64,000 nucleotides of DNA from Marinobacterium sedimentorum (GTDB lineage: Bacteria > Pseudomonadota > Gammaproteobacteria > Pseudomonadales > Balneatricaceae). Shown one piece after another: positions 60,198-64,000 of the stretch. The translations under genes and the position numbers were made by a program. The stretch covers positions 248,001 through 312,000 of the forward strand of contig NZ_JALDYX010000002.1 of NCBI RefSeq assembly GCF_024267675.1, given 5' to 3'. The first letter of the stretch is position 1; every line of letters begins with the position of its first letter. The notes beneath the pieces were generated by a model, which did no database searches, was not told the origin of the DNA, and saw only the letters and a list, made by a program, of their open reading frames with translations.

Positions 60198-61955
60198 TCA
60201 GGTTAATAATTTGGCGGCAAAGGGTTGCGGCTGCGCTATAAGAGGCTCCAAATGCTCCGCCAGAACCGGTCGCTGCAGATAATACCCCTGCACCAGCGCG
60301 CAGCCCTCGTTGCGTAGAAAATCCAGCTGCTCGGATGTCTCTATCCCTTCGGCAACAACGTCGAGATTCAGGTGGTTCGCCATCGCCAGGACAGCTCGGA
60401 TGATACCTACATCATCTGTATCTCCAGGCAGGCCGTCGATAAAGCTTTTGTCGATCTTCAGCACGTTCACCGGAAAGCGCTTCAAGTAGCTCAGACTGGA
60501 GTAGCCGGTGCCGAAGTCATCCAGTGAAATCGTTACCCCGATATCACGCAACTTGCTGAGAATTTCCATAGTGGACTCAGGATCCTGCATCAGCGCCGAC
60601 TCGGTAATCTCCACTTCCAGGCACTGGGGATCCAGTCCGTACTCATCCAGCGTACTTTTGACAACAAGCCCCAGTCCCCTTTGACGAAACTGGAATGCCG
60701 AGAAGTTCACCGCCATGCGCGGGGCCTGTTGAGCACCAAAGTGGTCACGCCAGGTCTGATACTGATGGCAGGCCTGGCTCAGCACCCATTGCCCGATGGG
60801 CAGAATAAGGCCTGACGCCTCAGCAATGGGAATAAACTTGTCCGCCGGGATAGGCCCTAACTGCGGGTGCGTCCAGCGCAGCAGCGCTTCTACAGCGACC
60901 AGGCGTCCACTGACAAGCTCAACCTGGGGCTGATAATTCAGTACCAATTTCTGCTGATCCACCGCCTCACGCAGGTCTTTCTCCATGCTCAGGCGCTGCT
61001 TGAAATCTTCGCGAATGCGGGCGGTGAAAAACTTGCAGCCATTGCCACCGCTCTGCTGAACCTGGTGCATTGCCATGGTGGCATTATGATCCAGTTCATC
61101 AGTTTTCTGACCGTCCAGGGGGTAAATACTGACGCCGATACTGGCATCAACATGGAGATCATAGCCCGAAATCGTGATGGGACTTTGCAAGGACTCACTG
61201 ATGCAACGGGCCTTTTCAATCAGCTCACTCTGATGTTCGAGGCTTGGCAGTATCACCGAAAATTCTGCGTCGGATATGCGGGCAGCCACTTGTTCTGTGG
61301 CTGTTTGTTCGAGCAGTCGCTGCGCAACCTGCTTGAGCAATTCATCTCCTGCATCGGGCCCGAGACTGCTACTGATGTCCCGAAAACGGTCCAGATGGAT
61401 GTGCATTATGCCGACCTTCAGGCCCTTGGCACCCGACAACTCGACAGCCTGGTTAAGACGCCGCTGATAGAGCGTACGATTGGGCAGCGACGTGAGTTCG
61501 TCGTAGTTGGCCAGATAAACCAAACGCCCTTCAGCTGCCAGTCGTTCACGGCGGTTGACGGCCTCCCGCAGTTCGCGGGGTACCGCCGCGTGCAGGCGTT
61601 TTAGATTATCCTTGGTGATGTAATCCTGAGCGCCGCTTTTGACGGCGTCCACCGCCTTGTCTTCGCCGAGGGTCCCGGACACGAAAATAAACGGCATATC
61701 CTGATCGTACTGGCGTACGAGTTTCAGCGCACCCAGGCCGTTAAAGGTTGGCATGCTGAAATCCGAGAACACGATTTGCCAGCCCTGCTGCACATTTTGC
61801 AGCGCCTCAACCAGGTCATCTTCGCGGTCAACGCTGTGGTAGTCCAGGTCGTAACCCATGCGCCGCAACTCGCGCACCAGCATCAGCACATCATCTTCTA
61901 CATCTTCGATGATCAAGGCCTTTAACGGTTCTCTCTTTTGCGGAACGCTCTGCAT
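60198..61955 (-). CDS. Response regulator with REC, degenerate GGDEF and EAL domains
   Basis: 585 residues. A receiver domain occupies ~12-130 (ALIIEDVEDDV; phosphoacceptor Asp in IVFSDFSMP; Lys in YITKDN). The GGDEF-like domain (~145-310) has SDAEF where GGDEF belongs (ARISDAEFSVIL), so cyclase activity is probably lost. The EAL domain (~325-570) keeps VEALLRW, NFSAFQFRQ, EITES, SLDDFGTGYSSLSYLKRFPVNVLKIDKSF and VVAEGIET, so c-di-GMP hydrolysis is expected. Probably the output of the kinase and CheY-like regulator upstream. It lies 135 bases after the CheY-like gene. Confidence 0.9.
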   Translation of the reverse strand: MQSVPQKREPLKALIIEDVEDDVLMLVRELRRMGYDLDYHSVDREDDLVEALQNVQQGWQIVFSDFSMPTFNGLGALKLVRQYDQDMPFIFVSGTLGEDKAVDAVKSGAQDYITKDNLKRLHAAVPRELREAVNRRERLAAEGRLVYLANYDELTSLPNRTLYQRRLNQAVELSGAKGLKVGIMHIHLDRFRDISSSLGPDAGDELLKQVAQRLLEQTATEQVAARISDAEFSVILPSLEHQSELIEKARCISESLQSPITISGYDLHVDASIGVSIYPLDGQKTDELDHNATMAMHQVQQSGGNGCKFFTARIREDFKQRLSMEKDLREAVDQQKLVLNYQPQVELVSGRLVAVEALLRWTHPQLGPIPADKFIPIAEASGLILPIGQWVLSQACHQYQTWRDHFGAQQAPRMAVNFSAFQFRQRGLGLVVKSTLDEYGLDPQCLEVEITESALMQDPESTMEILSKLRDIGVTISLDDFGTGYSSLSYLKRFPVNVLKIDKSFIDGLPGDTDDVGIIRAVLAMANHLNLDVVAEGIETSEQLDFLRNEGCALVQGYYLQRPVLAEHLEPLIAQPQPFAAKLLT

Positions 61956-62090
61956 CGTAATTCACCTCTTTCCCTCCGCTATGCTGTTATTCACCAGCAG
62001 AGCATAAGTGGCAATGGTTAATCATTTTCAATTCGAGCTATTAATAACAACCTTAGCTTCACTCTGTTGTTTAGAGAAAGCCGCAGCGCT

Positions 62091-62525
62091 CTAGTAGGGT
62101 AATTCATTCAGCAACAGCCAGTACATGCCAAGATGCCCCACGGCTTCTACAAATTCGTTGAAATCAACGGGCTTTCGTACATAGCTGTTGGCGCCCAGAT
62201 CATAGCTGCGTACCAGGTCTTCCTCATGCTTGGAAGACGTCAGGATTACCACCGGTAGCTTGCTGGTGTGCGGCTTCTCGCGCAGCCGGCGCAGTACTTC
62301 CAGACCGTCAATTTTGGGAAGATTTAAGTCCAGCAGCATCACTGACGGCAACACCGAGGCGTCGCGATCGGCGTGCGCGCCCTGGGCAAACAGGTAATCC
62401 AGGGCTTCAGCTCCGTCCCGGACGACGATGATCTCATTGCGCATATTGCTTTTTTTGAACGCTCGGAGTGCCAGTGCCTCGTCATCAGGATTATCTTCTA
62501 CCAGTAATATCGGTTTGGTGTTCAT
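62091..62525 (-). CDS. Stand-alone receiver-domain response regulator (CheY/Rcp1 type)
   Basis: 144 residues from ATG 62525 (MNTKPILLVEDNPDDEALALRAF). The acidic pocket is VEDNPDD, the phosphoacceptor Asp lies in VMLLDLNLPKIDG and the conserved Lys in SYVRKPVDF. NPDDE and LNLPKIDG are typical of Rcp1-like regulators that partner PAS/phytochrome kinases. No output domain. Its start overlaps the end of the kinase gene by about 35 bases, indicating coupled expression. Confidence 0.92.
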   Translation of the reverse strand: MNTKPILLVEDNPDDEALALRAFKKSNMRNEIIVVRDGAEALDYLFAQGAHADRDASVLPSVMLLDLNLPKIDGLEVLRRLREKPHTSKLPVVILTSSKHEEDLVRSYDLGANSYVRKPVDFNEFVEAVGHLGMYWLLLNELPY

Positions 62526-63999
62526 ATGATCTCTCCTTGTCGGGTGGCAGAGTGATATAGAAGGCTGCGCCCTTGTTAACTTGCGCTTGGGCCCAGATTT
62601 GTCCGCCGTGGCGTCGAATGATGCGCTGTACGGTTGCAAGACCGACGCCCGTTCCCGGGAAGTCCCTTGCGTCATGCAGACGCTGGAAGGCTCCGAACAA
62701 CTTTCCGGCGTATTCCATGTCGAAACCGGCGCCGTTGTCCCTGATAACGAGGCCGGTGTCACCGTTGGCATTGTGGCCCTCAAGCTGGATTTTCGGTTCG
62801 GCACACTTGCCCGTGTACTTCCATGCATTATTAAGCAGATTTTCAAGCGCTACGCGTATCAGTTTGGGGTCGCCATACCCTATTAAGTTGGGAGCGATAT
62901 CAATGTCCACTTTACGCTGCGGGTCATTGGTCCGCAGTTCTTCCACCACGCCACTGGCGATGGAACTCAGATCCAGTGGCTGACACTCAATTTCCGCCCG
63001 GCTGACCCGGGAAAGTTTCAACAGGTCGTCTATCAGCCCGCCCATGCGCTGAGCTGCTGAGCGGACTCGGGCAAGATAATCCTTGCCGGACTCGTCGAGC
63101 ACATCCGTATAATCTTCGAGTAGCGCCTGACTGAAGCCATCAATGGACCGTAGAGGCGTTCTCAGGTCGTGGGACACCGAATAGCTGAAGGCTTCCAGCT
63201 CCTTGTTGGCATTTTCAAGCTCAGTTGTGCGCTCAGTTACACGCCGCTCGAGATTCATGTTCAAGTGCCTGATTTCCTGCACTGCCTGTACCCGATCATG
63301 GATATCTTCGATAACGCCTTTCCACTCCAGCAAGCGCCCATTGTCATCGATAATCGGTACGGCCCGCAGGTGAACCGATCGATAATCCTGAGTTTTTACA
63401 TGCCACAGGCGCAGTTCCGCTACAAAAGACCGGGCGTTAACTGCGGCCGTGTGCCAGAAATCGTGCAGTTTTGCCCTGTCGTCGCTATGGAAGGCGTCCA
63501 GCCAGCCGTGCCCAATGTGAGTTTCGCGGGTCTGGCCTGTATAGGCATCCCAGGCTGGCTCTTCGAAGAGAAAGTTTCCCTGAATATCGGCGCGCCAGAT
63601 CACTTCGGTCAGAGCATTGATTAAAGCCGTGTGGCGCAGCTGGGTCGCTCGCAACGCAGCTTCCGCCTCGGCACGCTCCTTTATCTCTTCACCGAGTTGC
63701 CTGTTAATGGACTCAAGTGCTGCGGTCCTGCGGCCTATTTCCGATAGCATGGCATTGAATGCGTCTACCAGGTAACCGATCTCATCGTCGGTGGTCTTTA
63801 CTGCACGCAAGTCATAGTTCTGTTGTTCAACAACCTGTTGCGCCAGTTCGGTCACGCTCAGAATAGGGCGGGTGACGCGGGACTGAATCCAGCGCGATAT
63901 CAACATTGAGATGGCCAGCGCCAGTACAGCCACCACGAGCACTATGCCAATGTCCCGCAACAGGCGCGCATTAAAATCGTAGATTGCCACGATGAGAAT
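62491..63999 (-). CDS. Membrane histidine kinase with HAMP and PAS domains (partial, cut by window end)
   Basis: The frame stays open to the right edge, so the N-terminal sensor part is missing. What is visible: the last transmembrane helix (IGIVLVVAVLALAISMLI), HAMP (to ~85), a PAS domain with PAC (about 120-240; VIWRADIQGNFLFEEPAW), a coiled region, HisKA with EAFSYSVSHDLRTPLRSIDGFS (phosphoacceptor His), and an ATPase domain with ENLLNNAWKYTG, DNGAGFDMEYAGKLFGAFQRLH and GTGVGLATVQRI. This cyanobacterial-phytochrome-like kinase layout goes with the Rcp1-type regulator that overlaps its end. Confidence 0.9.
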   Translation of the reverse strand: MLIVAIYDFNARLLRDIGIVLVVAVLALAISMLISRWIQSRVTRPILSVTELAQQVVEQQNYDLRAVKTTDDEIGYLVDAFNAMLSEIGRRTAALESINRQLGEEIKERAEAEAALRATQLRHTALINALTEVIWRADIQGNFLFEEPAWDAYTGQTRETHIGHGWLDAFHSDDRAKLHDFWHTAAVNARSFVAELRLWHVKTQDYRSVHLRAVPIIDDNGRLLEWKGVIEDIHDRVQAVQEIRHLNMNLERRVTERTTELENANKELEAFSYSVSHDLRTPLRSIDGFSQALLEDYTDVLDESGKDYLARVRSAAQRMGGLIDDLLKLSRVSRAEIECQPLDLSSIASGVVEELRTNDPQRKVDIDIAPNLIGYGDPKLIRVALENLLNNAWKYTGKCAEPKIQLEGHNANGDTGLVIRDNGAGFDMEYAGKLFGAFQRLHDARDFPGTGVGLATVQRIIRRHGGQIWAQAQVNKGAAFYITLPPDKERSYEHQTDITGRR

Positions 64000-64000
64000 A

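Overview
The window looks like a chromosomal segment of a metabolically versatile, aerobic gammaproteobacterium. Base composition is GC-rich except for the first kilobase, and the gene content is typical of Pseudomonadales/Oceanospirillales: benABCDE, homogentisate genes, a KauB/AruI/GbuA-type arginine route, several sigma-54 activators, TgpA/MoxR/DUF58 and SlyD. The genus cannot be fixed from sequence alone. No rRNA, tRNA, CRISPR array or phage module was seen.

Layout. (1) 1-2330 is an AT-rich accessory edge: a gene cut by the window start with a HEPN-like C-terminus, then an intact IS1595-family insertion flanked by a direct repeat. (2) 2800-3756 is a XylS/BenR-like AraC activator. (3) 3811-11974 is an aspartate module: Asp/Glu racemase, HypT-like LysR regulator, histidine kinase with its own periplasmic solute-binding domain, sigma-54 response regulator, aspartase and a dicarboxylate/amino-acid symporter. 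A -24/-12 promoter and two matching palindromes lie just upstream of aspA. (4) 12050-17721 is an IclR regulator and a five-gene Liv-type ABC importer, divergent from (5) benABCD-benE at 18415-23538. A tandem XylS/BenR-type operator lies between them. (6) 23680-28678 holds a beta-ketothiolase and a very large class III cyclase/ATPase/repeat protein. (7) 29079-41215 is a guanidino-compound region: KauB-like aldehyde dehydrogenase, AruI-like 2-ketoarginine decarboxylase, YjiH-type permease, guanidinobutyrase, a divergent PAS/sigma-54 activator with three matching palindromes and a -24/-12 promoter, a LysR regulator, a GcvR-like ACT protein, a sodium:solute symporter with a 40-residue membrane partner, and creatinase. 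(8) 41650-46456 is the homogentisate pathway (hmgA-fahA-maiA) with a MarR regulator and a VOC protein, tied together by five copies of one palindromic operator. (9) 46860-64000 holds a CPA1 antiporter with a cyclic-nucleotide domain, small zinc-ribbon proteins, endonuclease I, two copies of a non-coding MITE-like element, slyD, an EAL-domain remnant, the MoxR-DUF58-TgpA operon, a uracil-DNA glycosylase-like protein, a YgjP-like peptidase, and a three-gene histidine kinase / CheY-like / REC-GGDEF-EAL signalling set running off the right edge.

How it works together. Much of the window is carbon and nitrogen scavenging. Aspartate gives fumarate and ammonia. Benzoate gives catechol, but the ring-cleavage genes are not in the window. 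2-Ketoarginine gives 4-aminobutyrate and urea, creatine gives sarcosine and urea, and homogentisate gives fumarate and acetoacetate. Most modules carry a dedicated regulator, and for four of them the cis sites can be read directly: two sigma-54 systems, a BenR-type site and a MarR-type site. All functional assignments are by recognition of family features; no database search was run.
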